Origin: Oppiella nova
Lineage: Eukaryota; Arthropoda; Arachnida; Sarcoptiformes; Oppiidae
DNA length: 20,606 nucleotides
NCBI GenBank assembly: GCA_905397405.1
Contig: CAJPVJ010000769.1
Span: 1-20,606 of the forward strand
Direction: 5' to 3'
The number at the start of each line of letters is the position of its first letter. The first letter of the stretch is position 1. The notes below the pieces were generated by a model. That model worked only from the letters and a program-made list of their open reading frames with translations. It searched no databases and was not told the DNA's origin. Shown here one piece after another: positions 1-10,641 of this stretch. The translations under genes and the position numbers were made by a program.

Positions 1-1221
1 CATCCCAAAAATAATATCAATTTGAACTCAGAATTGGATTCAAAGTCACATCAAAATTCAAAATTATCTAAATCTTCACCGAAAATTCCAAACCTCTTAA
101 CTCAACAAAAGAGTTCCGTTGGAAGTGTTGTCCCGACTTTGAAAGAGAAAGAAGTAAACGACGGCCTCTTGAGTGTTAAGTTGGAACCGATGGCTGATAT
201 GCAGACATCGATTGCGAACTTAAGTCAAACTTCAAACCTAACGCCTATTAACTCAAATATGAATGATTTTCTGATTAGTAGTGAACCGATAGCACCGGTT
301 CTCTCAAAGCCAGAGATTAGAGAAAAGTCTATTAAAGCAGCAGAAGTTCCGTCCGTTTTGAGCAAAAATAGAGCGCAAATGAGCAGTAACTTAGAAACTG
401 ATGTCAAACCCAATGTGAACACTTTAATAGATCCCAAACCGCCGCTTAATACCCCGATAAGTCTAAACCCATCAATATCTGTGAATAATACAAACGTTGC
501 CTCAGACGCGGGTGCGAACAGACCCCCCGTTATTCCCAATAAGGAATCCAAGGATAAGAGCAGTCATTCTGCGCCCGAAGAGAAACATCACAAACATTCA
601 CATAAGAGTAGTAAACATAAAGACAAACATAAACACAAGCATAAGGATAAGGATAGAGAGAAATCACATAAACGCAAAGACAAAGACAAGGATCGCAGTA
701 ACAAAGACCGGGATAGGGATCGTGAAAGGGGTCATCACTGCGAGGACCCCTCCTTCAAGATATCGTATTCAGCCACTAAAGACAAGACCGATGTCTCGAA
801 CAACTCAATCACAGCACCCATTAAACTGAAGATTTTAAAAAAGAAGTTAAGTATCGATGAAATGGAGTCTTCGGATAAAGACAACGAATCTGTTCCGCAA
901 AATCCGCTTAAATTAAGGATTCAATTGAAAGACCAAAAATTGACGACAAATGCCACCGATTTTCAGTCGAATGACTCGAATTCGGGTCGAAAACGAAAGT
1001 CGAGTCCAAAGTCGAGTAAAAAAGAGAAAATATCTAAATATGAAAACGAGTCCAAAACGAAAGATAAGTCTTCGTCGAAGTCTAAGAAAGGCTCCAATCA
1101 TATGATTTCGTATGACATGAATTCGGGTAAAGGTTTGGGACAACAGTTGTATAACTCAGAGACGGGCCAAGCATTAGGTGCGCCGGCATTACAATCACGT
1201 CCTCAGAAAACTCACAAATAG
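1..1221 (+). CDS. C-terminal exon of a Lys/His-rich disordered nuclear protein (5'-partial)
   Basis: The frame is open from the first base of the window (first codon His) to a TAG at 1219-1221, giving 406 residues, so the true start and any earlier exons lie to the left. The first ~190 residues are Ser/Asn/Pro-rich and look disordered. Residues ~193-247 (bases ~577-741) form a dense block of HKH, HKDK and DRDRDRE repeats. Short hydrophobic strings follow (FKISYSA, PIKLKILKKK, PLKLRIQLKD), then a second basic Ser/Lys block and a Gly/Gln tail ending in QKTHK. There is no folded domain, signal peptide or membrane segment. Such His/Lys tails with KLKI-type strings occur in transcription and RNA-processing proteins. 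Cyclin T (the P-TEFb subunit) is my best guess, and MED1 or an SR-like protein are alternatives. That the exon is coding is well supported by its length and G+C contrast; the identity is not. Confidence 0.85.
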   Translation, partial: HPKNNINLNSELDSKSHQNSKLSKSSPKIPNLLTQQKSSVGSVVPTLKEKEVNDGLLSVKLEPMADMQTSIANLSQTSNLTPINSNMNDFLISSEPIAPVLSKPEIREKSIKAAEVPSVLSKNRAQMSSNLETDVKPNVNTLIDPKPPLNTPISLNPSISVNNTNVASDAGANRPPVIPNKESKDKSSHSAPEEKHHKHSHKSSKHKDKHKHKHKDKDREKSHKRKDKDKDRSNKDRDRDRERGHHCEDPSFKISYSATKDKTDVSNNSITAPIKLKILKKKLSIDEMESSDKDNESVPQNPLKLRIQLKDQKLTTNATDFQSNDSNSGRKRKSSPKSSKKEKISKYENESKTKDKSSSKSKKGSNHMISYDMNSGKGLGQQLYNSETGQALGAPALQSRPQKTHK

Positions 1222-1369
1222 GTAGAGAAGCTCACCATTGGGTTGTCTCTGGCGTTGCTTTTGCTGTCATTTGTTTGATTCGTTGAATTGATTGCAATTT
1301 GTTGTTATGAAACAAATGTAAATATTAGTTAAATTGTAGTGAAATTGTAAACAATATATGATTACATCT

Positions 1370-1375
1370 AATAAA
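1370..1375 (+). terminator. Proximal poly(A) signal AATAAA
   Basis: An exact AATAAA hexamer lies 149 bp after the stop codon of the upstream gene. The DNA just downstream has a few T/G-rich bases, so it could direct a short 3' UTR. A chance match is possible in DNA this rich in A+T. Confidence 0.45.
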
Positions 1376-1596
1376 TGGTTAGAAAGTTATGCGATCTATG
1401 AGTTTGTCATCGATTTGAACTCAACTTATAATTTAATTTAATTAATATATTATTTACGATTTCCTTTATATTTACTGAATTTATTTACGAATTTATTGTC
1501 ATTTTAATTAAGCTATAAATTCATTACAATATTATTGTTTTGTTAAACATTTGTCGATAAATGGTTTAATTGTAAACGAAATGTAAATTATATTTA

Positions 1597-1606
1597 AATA
1601 AATAAA
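1597..1606 (+). terminator. Overlapping distal poly(A) signals AATAAATAAA
   Basis: Two overlapping exact AATAAA hexamers (1597-1602 and 1601-1606) are followed by a GT/T-rich stretch with TTGTTTTG and GTTTTGTTTGGT. Hexamer plus U/GU-rich downstream element is the classical cleavage arrangement, which makes this the stronger of the two candidate ends for the upstream gene. Confidence 0.55.
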
Positions 1607-2662
1607 GGTTTACAATTGTTTTGCAAGAATTGAATTCGTTTTAAGTTTTGTTTGGTATTTAAATATATTGTCAAGTGTTTGGCCTCTCATTCAATTGCCT
1701 CTAATTATTAGTTAACATTCAGATGACAGTAACTTATGATAAGTTAATTGCCTTTAAATATAGAATATTTGTGTAAATGTTTAGTGATATGAAGTTGTGT
1801 TCAAAACACAGCACTTGTCTTATCTATGGATTACTTTTTATTATACGGAATAGATGTGACATAAGTGTAGGGAATATATGGTATTATACAGTGTTAGGGA
1901 ATATTAAATATAGTGACGAGTATTGCCAATAGTTTTGTTTGTCTAACGAATGGGAAGTTTTGTTGAGTGTCTCATCTGATCTAAAATACAAATTTACAAT
2001 TATATAGACGTGAATGTATTGTATTAGAGGCATAGGAACGGCAGAGAAGGGGAGTTGGATTCACACATTCATGAAATCAGTCTCTTTTGATGTCTCAAAT
2101 TAGATTATTGTTGTGTTTGCGATGTTTGCGATGGCATCTGCTGTCGCTTTACCACTCTTTACGTCTATTTAAGTCTCTTTATTGGGTGTTGTGTTGACTA
2201 ACGGTATTATAAAAGTGAGCTATAGTTGCAAATTGAGACACAATTCCGAGCATGAAAAGCAAACGAGAAATCAATTGCTGACAAGTCTTCATGGCTAATA
2301 CTTAATCCCAGTTATGACAACTACTCAGATAACACTCTGCATTCAGAGTCCAATATAAGGCCATATAATTCATATAATATTCTGCATTCAGATTCTCATT
2401 GGAATCATAGCTCAGCTTAATTAGCAAATCTATAGGACTTTAGTTATCGTTTATAATATCAATATTATAACTAATATAAGTTTCAAAAGTAGTTTAATAT
2501 TTTCTAACAATCTGTTTGTATAAAGTTTATTGTGATTGATATCATAAATATGAGGAATACGTGCTGTCAATAAAGTTTCATTGAGTCAGTTATGGATACA
2601 TTCATTGATGGATTCGTGATGCCATTCATAGCCCACACATATTGTCGATGGCATCCTAGTAG

Positions 2663-2680
2663 TATTATTATTATTATTAA
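2663..2680. repeat. (ATT)n microsatellite
   Basis: About six units of ATT in otherwise A+T-rich intergenic DNA. Confidence 0.7.
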
Positions 2681-2741
2681 TAAAAATTAAATTACTATCA
2701 AAAGCACATTTCGTTGTTTCTAAGACAATCAGTAGCTCGAC

Positions 2742-2765
2742 TACCATACCATACCATACCATACC
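2742..2765. repeat. (TACCA)n microsatellite, ~4.8 copies
   Basis: Perfect pentanucleotide tandem repeat. It explains the WYGMV-like part of a short minus-strand reading frame here, which is therefore not a gene. Confidence 0.85.
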
Positions 2766-5140
2766 TCTCATCGCTCTCACACTTTAACAGTATTAAGGAA
2801 GGAATGGCTGATAAGTGGTGTTTGAATGAGAGTTGCTTTCGATTAGATATTAGTTGACATTTGATTGTTATGTTGAAAATACACTCATATTATATCACTT
2901 ATGATATGAAATTAAATGATTGACAGTTAGTGACATATTTTAACTATGATTTCCATTCATTTACAACATTTCACTACTGAATCGTTAACTTTTATAAACA
3001 GTAGTCAACTATCACTTAAGTCATTTAAGCTTAACATATCATTAGGGCTTAACTTATTGCAGATTAAATAGTGATAAATAAATCACAATTGAAATCCTGG
3101 AATTAGTGGATCAACTCATATCTCGCACATAACCACACCTTTTGTTAATTTACAACATTTTATTGGTTTTCTCGGATTTAAAGCGAAAATAAAACTCTTA
3201 TTAAATTGCATTAATTTTATCATTGATTGCAATTGCCATATCTATTAACCATTTTATTGGTATATTATTTGAATTCCAGTTATTTATAGACAATTTGCAG
3301 ATTAACTCGTGATTAATATCTCATCAATTACATTCTTTCATTAATTTTTCATTTTAGTATTTTCTATAGAAATAAATCATATTTTTCAGTTCATTTGAGT
3401 AATATTATTAGTTTAATAGACTGAACAAGTTTTCAATGAGTTTGTTGAAACATTATCTTTACATTCACACGAATTAACTCATATTTGTTAGATTTAATGC
3501 AATATATTATAGTATTAGTAAACTATAAATTAACAAGTTATTAATTTTTTATTTAACTCATTCGTTGAAATTTTTATTGTTAACATTTCATAATAGATTA
3601 TCTTAAAATTCTCATAGTTTTGCTTACATTACAATCTTATAATTTAATTATATATAATTACACCAAAAATATGCAAATACAATAGATCAAATAAAATAAT
3701 ATAATTTAATACTATATATGAGTTAATTGATTCTGTTAAGTGTAAAATGTTAACATAAATATTTGTAATCAACAAATAATTTAATTGAATATTTAAAAAT
3801 GTAAGCAATTTTCACAAAAGATTAAATAAATGAACATTTGTTTGAAATTCAGTTTTGAAGCACTTTTATGAAAGAGAAGTCAATTGGTTTTGTTGTGATT
3901 AAGTTTAATTGATAGCATTCTTATTGATTGTCGATTAATGTGTATTTATGACTCGAGTAATAAATTGGTGCAAGGAATAACAATTACTTATCCATAAAAA
4001 TAAAGCATATAATAAATTTTTATCATAATTGACACTTCAGCCCAAAAAAGCAGTTAATTAGATATACTGTAATATATTATATTCTCTATCCTCTTAGGCT
4101 TATAGACCAGAGATGCGCGCAATTGGGTTCACATTAATATTGATTTGTGTATTCAGTCATAATTGTAAAAATCAGCATAAAATCCAAAAACTTTTTAACT
4201 AATTATAAAAATTGTTAATTTTGTTAATCTAATGGCTGATAATAGTTGTTGTGAATTAATTATACTTTAAGCACTCATTTATATGCCCCAAACCCCCAAT
4301 TCTATTACAGCTTATATACTGTATAACTGATAACAATAAGTCTTATAAATCATTATATTAGCAACAAATGAGACTTTTGTGTTCCGAAGGAATTATAAAA
4401 GTTTTTTGAATTCATAATTATTACAAAACACATCAATCTTTTCATTAATATTTAATACATGAAATTAGAATAACTTTCTTCGTGTGAATAATAAATCAAA
4501 TTTTCGTTTCATTGCAAATGAATTGATTTCCAAGAATGCATTCATTGATTATGATATTTGCATTAATCTCTACTAATTTGTATTGATTGAATCAAAACGG
4601 AAGCAATTAATGTGTCTTATAATTTAGATAATGAGAAAACAAATCAATTATTGATATTAAATTCTGAGAATTACATTATTGTAGTAAACAAATTGAGATA
4701 ATTTATTATCAATTAATAACAACTAAATAAGTATATTATACAAAATTGTGATTTATTATTTAAATGATTAATAAATCAATTTGATTGTTGACTATTAAGT
4801 AAATATGAAATAAAACTATCGCTTAAATTGTTTTCATTTCATATGAATATGTTACTAGTAATATAACTATACTGACAAGTAATTTAAAACTCGGGAGTTA
4901 TATAATTGTATAATTGCATGCGTTTTGTAACGATAGCAATGCAAAAGCAATGAACGTCTTAACAATTGAATCAATTAGTAGTAAACCATAAAACATGAGA
5001 ATATTACTGAGATATATATTTATACTAGTTTAGAGGGTGAATATATCAATTTTGAAGCAGGGATCATTTATGAAGATAACTTCTCATTATATATATAGTG
5101 ATGGATAATGTATTGTCTAGTTTGATGATCGGGTACTAAG

Positions 5141-5530
5141 CCATAAGTTATTAGTGATTGTGTGCGGAGAACAGACACATCGGACAGAGAGACAAGAGTT
5201 GAATAGAGGCCTCACTTCACAAGTGATGCCAATTTGGGTTCAGTCAACACATAATCGCGATTTAGAGCGCAATCATAATTGATTGAAAGGAGGACTCTCT
5301 GCAAGTGATTTGAGTCCAGTTTAGCGCATATTAGGCCTACGATTGTGTGATTGAAGGCGGAGTCAAACGGATCCAATCGGAGCCAAAGCAGTGAGAGATG
5401 CGATTAAAATACAATTGTTTGGATACTCTGTAAAGTTGTCTCTTATAGAAAGTTATTGTAGTTTTCAATACAATCTGAGAAAACGTTTACAACAAATTCA
5501 AAAATCAATTAAAGTCTTGTGGAAATCATA
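5141..5530 (+). promoter_or_regulatory. Probable exex 5' UTR and core promoter zone
   Basis: The DNA just before the exex start codon becomes less A+T-rich and more purine-rich from about 5160, typical of a transcribed leader. TCAGTC at 5240-5245 matches an arthropod initiator, and a short ATATATATA run lies near 5087-5097. I could not pair the initiator with a DPE at the usual spacing, so no transcription start is claimed. An upstream non-coding exon cannot be excluded. Confidence 0.3.
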
Positions 5531-6206
5531 ATGTTATCGCCTTCTAGTCATCCAAACAGCACTTCTGCATCAGAATCGGAGACTCTGTCGCCGACAAACA
5601 TGACTACATCCAAGTCCTCCGCTTCCAACTTCTGTATCGATGCCCTGTTGGCCAGAGAGGACCACATACTTAAAAGTCCTCAATCGACGGCATCCCTGAG
5701 CTCTAGTTCGAGGGCATCGCCGCCTATGAGTCCCGATGACGTGCACTCGTCCTCTAGTCCTATGTCAAGTCCGGCGCTAATCAACGGCACAACACATAGC
5801 GGTTCGCGCGGAACACCCGCTGATAACGACCACATGAGGGCTATGGAGATGAGGACACCTCCTATGTCCCCTCTCTGGTCTCCCCGTTCATCAAACCTCC
5901 AGATGTGCTCATCACTAGCTTCTGGTGTCCACTCTCATCACAACAACGCCGCGGCCGCCGCTATGTCCTCACTATTCTCATCGGCCAACCCATCAGGACA
6001 TCCATTATATGCCGCAATGTATAACCAAACACACGGTTCTCATGCAATGGTTAACGGCCCCAACGGGTCCTCTGCCGGCATTCCTCTCATCCATAGCAGC
6101 GCTTTTCACTCACCCTTTCATGACATGAAAGGCCATACAGGAAGTGGAGGTGGACTACCCATTGATTGGTTAGCCCGCGCCGGACTCCTCTATCACCGCT
6201 CCTCTG
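5531..6206 (+). CDS. exex: exex exon 1: eh1-type repressor motif and linker
   Basis: The ATG at 5531 is the first in this frame, has A at -3, and precedes a conserved Mnx N-terminus. A GTG-initiated extension from 5519 is possible only on paper. The exon encodes residues 1-225 plus one base of codon 226. [11 protein letters not shown] at 33-43 matches vertebrate NFRIDALLA with Cys in place of Arg. The middle is low complexity: Ser runs, repeated PPMSP, His and Ala runs. It closes with [15 protein letters not shown] (211-225), the conserved tryptophan motif ahead of the homeodomain. The donor at 6207 is G|GTAAGT, a near-perfect consensus. Reading through it reaches a stop after two further sense codons. 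Confidence 0.95.
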
Positions 6207-7867
6207 GTAAGTCATAACTAAATTATTGTGCTTTTATTCAGTGATAAAACTAATTATATGTCAAATAATATGCAATAATTGAAACAACAAATTTGCAAAA
6301 TATATTCACAAGTCAATAATGTTTCATAAAAATAGTTAATTAAAGCCTTGTTAAGTTTATTTTAATTAGAATTAGTATATAAAGTGAATTTTAAAATATT
6401 CTATTTATATTCTACAGAATGTAGTGCTTATTCTGATAGTAAACAAGGTTTTACAGACAATTCAATGCTTAACCGCTATATAACTTAGTTTATTACCGCT
6501 TTTTCATATGAAAAATATTCGATACTATAATCACTTTCTCCCCTTTCTCTCCCCACCCGTTAATAATAATAATAATGCTATCATGGTCAATTGTCAAACG
6601 GGCATTTGAGCCATTTTTTGGGTGCCATTTGGGTTCCAAATGAGACCACAACCCAATGTTTAACCTATGGAAAATTATAAAATTAGTTTTAATTAAAGTT
6701 GGTTTATGTAATGTTAAAAAAATATAGTGTACTTATTATAGTGTACATATTTATATACTTGTAATTCAAATTGCTTTTAAGCTCATAAGTGTTATATAGT
6801 GTATTAGAATCGAGGATAAGCTATCGAATTGCTTGTAAATTATTGTTTGAGAATTACTATCGATATAACGCCAAACAAATGTGAATTGAGTTGATATGAT
6901 GTTTATGACCAAAAGTTATTGGATTTGCATTTGTATTCATATTTTGTGTGAAAACATTTATTTATTGTTAAATCACATCATATCTAATCAATTACTAAAC
7001 CCATAAGTTATTGCCGGTGTTTGCGATGAGAATCGTATAACTGATCGGTTCCTTAAATGCTTATATTGTCTCGAATATCGACGATATGTCTTAGTATCGG
7101 ATCTTTTTGTGCAGTCTTTATGAATGTATTGAAATAGCATTTAATTTATGGTTTCACTAATTCCACACTTTTATCGCTTGTGTTTACTCTGCGGTCAATG
7201 AATATTAGCGACGCTTTAGATTTACTCGTGTTTTGATATATGAGTGCAATAAATATATTGACATCTCTTTAGTGTTAGACTAAAAAATACTGGCTTTCGC
7301 TGTAAGATAAGTAATAGGACTTCAAATCAAATTAATTTAATAACTTATCAACACTTGCTCTCATCGCTGGAGACGAGTGGTTTGAGTGGTGAATACAATT
7401 AAGATTACGGTCCACCCAAACACCCAACAAATCATCACCACTAGTACTAAATGAAAGTTATTTAGTGTACAGTACTTTGCCATACAGTAGGGCTAACTAT
7501 GACATGAGAGTGAGTAAAAGCATTTGACTTATTATATTATATAACATTATAGTGTAGGGCAGTCTATAAATGCAGTTAAAGATGATATTACTCTCGATAT
7601 ATGGCAATAATATCGCCGACTGTTTGTATTGACGATCACAAACCTATTTGTATGAAAGTTTTTTTTCAATTTTTCACAATCACTCGCTCGAGAATAGTCT
7701 CAAACGATATCTCAATAAATGTCATAACATTTCAAAGCAAACCAAATGTGAAAACATATCAATGATTATTGCGAATGCATTCTTAGATTCCCTCCAAATA
7801 TTAATAATCAATAGTGTTTTAATGGATTTTAATCAAAAACAAGTCGCGATTCATCGCTTTGACTGTC

Positions 7868-7901
<34 letters not shown>

Positions 7902-10410
7902 GAGAGAGAGGACACAAGAAATGGTACACTAATCAGCCAATTGTTTACTTAGGGAGAGTGGCACCGGCCATCTGCGCCCTAATATCGTACGGCTATCTGT
8001 AGTAGTCTTACAGTGCGTTAACTATTTGTGTGTATATTATATGCTTTATTTGGTTCCCTTTGAATAATAAGCTGTAATGCGATTTAACTTCTTTTATACA
8101 ATTCCCGTAATAATCACTCAAACCCTAAAGGCTTGCATCCAATGAGTCAATGCTTTACCACTTTTTCATTCAAAACCAATTTTCAGGCTTTTTATCTGAA
8201 ATCAAATTCAAATAATAATCAATTTTTGTGTTTTCATTGAAAGTTAAAAGAATTCATTTCAAGAACCGATTCTTAATGTTATCCCAGAATATGAAGTCTA
8301 TATTCTATTGATTTCTTTCATACCATGTCTTAAGATACATGTCTAATGAGAATCAAAGAAGAATTCATGAATTTTGTCTTTTTCTAAATAAAATAGAAAA
8401 CTTTTATTATTTTATTTAATGGCATTTCATTAAACTTTAACACATCTCTAATGATTGCTTAAAACACGATTGGATGCCATAATAGTATCCAATTTTATTA
8501 AAGAGTCATTTTAACTGTATTTTGGGATAATTTTTTATTGCAAGCATTTATCGTTTATTTTCAATTATGCCATAAATCCAACAAAATGTGAAAATTTTAA
8601 TATTGGAGTGTAATCTATATTATAATACAAACGATATGTCACATCATTTATGCTAATAATGCAATCAAATTCATTGCTCTAATCATTAGTTAAAGTGATG
8701 TCTACTCTAACTTTGTAAGCATTTATCAGTGAATGCACTGGTAGTGCACACACTGTAGTGTTTATAATGCCTGTAATGTGAATGTTTTAAATGTGAGATA
8801 ATTTCTGTAGTGAAGCAAAACACCAGAAAATAAGCGATGCTTTAATGGTGTGATGGTTGGGATGGTGTGTGCGGCCGCTGTTTTGGCACTGTTAGCACAG
8901 TTAGCTCTGTTAGCTCTGTTAGCTCTATTGGCACTGTTAGCTGTTGTAGTGATGGGTGCTGTAGTGATGCTGTAGTAATCGCGGCAATGGATGACATTAG
9001 CAATTCATGAGTCTTTGATTCTCTATATATAGTGGGTGTGGGGGGAGAGGCAGAGGATAAGTGAATAAGTGGTATATCGATGACAGATGGTTGAGATGGT
9101 GGCCAACAATTCACTTAACACTATGAAAAGCACAGCACGAGAGCACTGCTAAACTCAACACAATATAATGCATACGTCAAGCAAATACATTACAATCATT
9201 ATACACTTCATTCATATTCAGCATCATTTGACTCAACGCTTATTAATAATCAAAGCGTTCACTAATTTCTTGTTTTATTTAATTTATTCAAATGCTTTCA
9301 TTGATTTGCATTCATATTATATAAAACTTATATAAGTATGGCACTAAAGCACTGAAAATTATGTTAAATATGATTCAAATGGCTAAAGTGAACATATTTT
9401 GCAATTGTCTTTCACTTATAGTACAATTCAATACAAATTGCTTTAGGGCTTAGAATTAATTTGTTTTGCATTCACTTAATTCATAATATATTAGCGATTC
9501 TTTGTATTATTTGATTACTCTATGATGTGCCCAACATTTACTTGTTTGTCGTTCAGATGAAATATAATAATTAAATATCAATAATTTGATTAATATTATC
9601 GACTAAGCAGTTGGACATCTTATAGGTCCGGCTCAGGCGGCTGTCATCGGCAAAACGAGACGCCCGAGGACTGCATTCACGAGCCAACAGCTCCTGGAGC
9701 TCGAGAACCAGTTCCGGATGAATAAGTACTTGTCTCGACCCAAACGCTTCGAAGTCGCCACTAATCTAATGCTCACCGAAACACAGGTAACCAACCATTC
9801 ATTCAAATTATCTTTGAGTTTCTCATTTTATTTCTTTTAAACTTTTTTCATTTTCATTACCCTTTCACTATGTCTTCAATTGTTTAATAATTTAGGATTT
9901 TATGTGGTTTTCAATGCATTGAGTTTACAGAAAATGATAAAATGAACTTAACAATAATTATCATTCCCTGTTCAATTAAATTAAATAGTATACTGTATCT
10001 GCGTTTATTATGGGAAACTATTGTAATTAATTAGTTTACAATTGTTTGTTGAGTATTTGTATTATTATTAACTCTAAAAGCAATCATATTTTGAATTTGC
10101 AGCAATTTTTATTGAATTAAATTTGATTATTATTTACTCGACATATGAAATAATAAATAAATTAAAATTAGAGAAAATTAATTTAAAATATAGTCAATAA
10201 AAAGTTTGGCGAGATTTAGTAATTGAGAGTAAAGAGCTGTGACTTAATTGACAGTTTGGTTTAATAATCAATTTTAATTAATTCTATAATTAGTTAATTA
10301 GTTATTCTGAAGATATTTATATGAGAGCGTCATTAGAGAGAAACAATTAAATGAGAATAAATTAGTGAACAAATTGTGTTAATCAACGCTATTTGAGCTC
10401 AATGTATGAG

Positions 10411-10443
<33 letters not shown>

Positions 10444-10609
10444 GGAGAGAGAGGAAGAGGAGAGAGAGGAAGAGGAGAGAGAGAGAGAGAGAGAGAGAGC
10501 TGAAGCAAAATTTTAATATCTAATGCATTCTTACATTGACTGCATTTATATGGCTATCCATACATCTCGGGGTTTGGAGGAAAAAGTATTACAAGTTTTG
10601 TAAGAGAAG

Positions 10610-10641
<32 letters not shown>

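Larger units (their letters stand above)
1222..1640 (+). other. 3' UTR and polyadenylation region of the upstream gene
   Basis: A+T content rises sharply after the TAG at 1219-1221. The stretch holds an AATAAA hexamer and then overlapping AATAAA hexamers about 220 bp later, followed by a T/GT-rich run (about 1612-1660) suited to a downstream cleavage element. No ORF of note is present. The 3' UTR therefore probably ends near 1390-1400 or near 1620-1640; two alternative 3' ends are possible. Confidence 0.55.
1641..5140. other. A+T-rich intergenic region
   Basis: About 3.5 kb between the upstream gene and exex. I see no ORF with coding character, no exon-like island of raised G+C and no tRNA or other RNA gene. 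It holds short simple repeats (ATT and TACCA runs near 2663-2765), a doubled GTTTGCGAT near 2116-2133 and a TCTGCATTCAGA 12-mer repeated 45 bp apart (2336 and 2381). Enhancers of exex could lie here, but the sequence does not show where. Confidence 0.5.
6207..9625 (+). other. exex: exex intron 1 (3419 bp)
   Basis: GT..AG intron between GTAAGT (6207) and TTATAG (9625). It is A+T-rich with scattered short motifs: an (AAT)n run near 6561-6576, a CATTTGG/CCAAATG hairpin at 6626-6642, a 13-bp palindrome ATATCGACGATAT at 7075-7087, a GA microsatellite at 7868-7911 and a G+C-richer patch near 8840-9060 with a minisatellite. Homeobox-gene introns often hold enhancers; the sequence alone does not locate any. 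Confidence 0.9.

Noticed and set aside
22-24. Apparent start of the left-edge reading frame at 22
   Set aside because: The codon is TTG and the same frame is open to base 1, so the exon simply continues out of the window. The feature is recorded from base 1 as 5'-partial.
5519-5530. Four-codon GTG-initiated extension of exex exon 1
   Set aside because: GTG is not a usual animal start. The ATG at 5531 has a purine at -3 and is in frame.
6985-6994. TAATCAATTA paired homeodomain site in intron 1, and similar TAAT/ATTA motifs throughout
   Set aside because: Such motifs are abundant by chance in this base composition. There is no clustering to support autoregulation.
7648-7932. 94-codon plus-strand frame in exex intron 1
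   Set aside because: The C-terminal part is translated GA microsatellite and the rest is A+T-rich low-complexity sequence inside an intron. It has no motif or codon signature.
8842-9114. 90-codon minus-strand frame in exex intron 1
   Set aside because: Its length is due to a 9-bp minisatellite that cannot introduce stops in this frame. There are no splice or family features.
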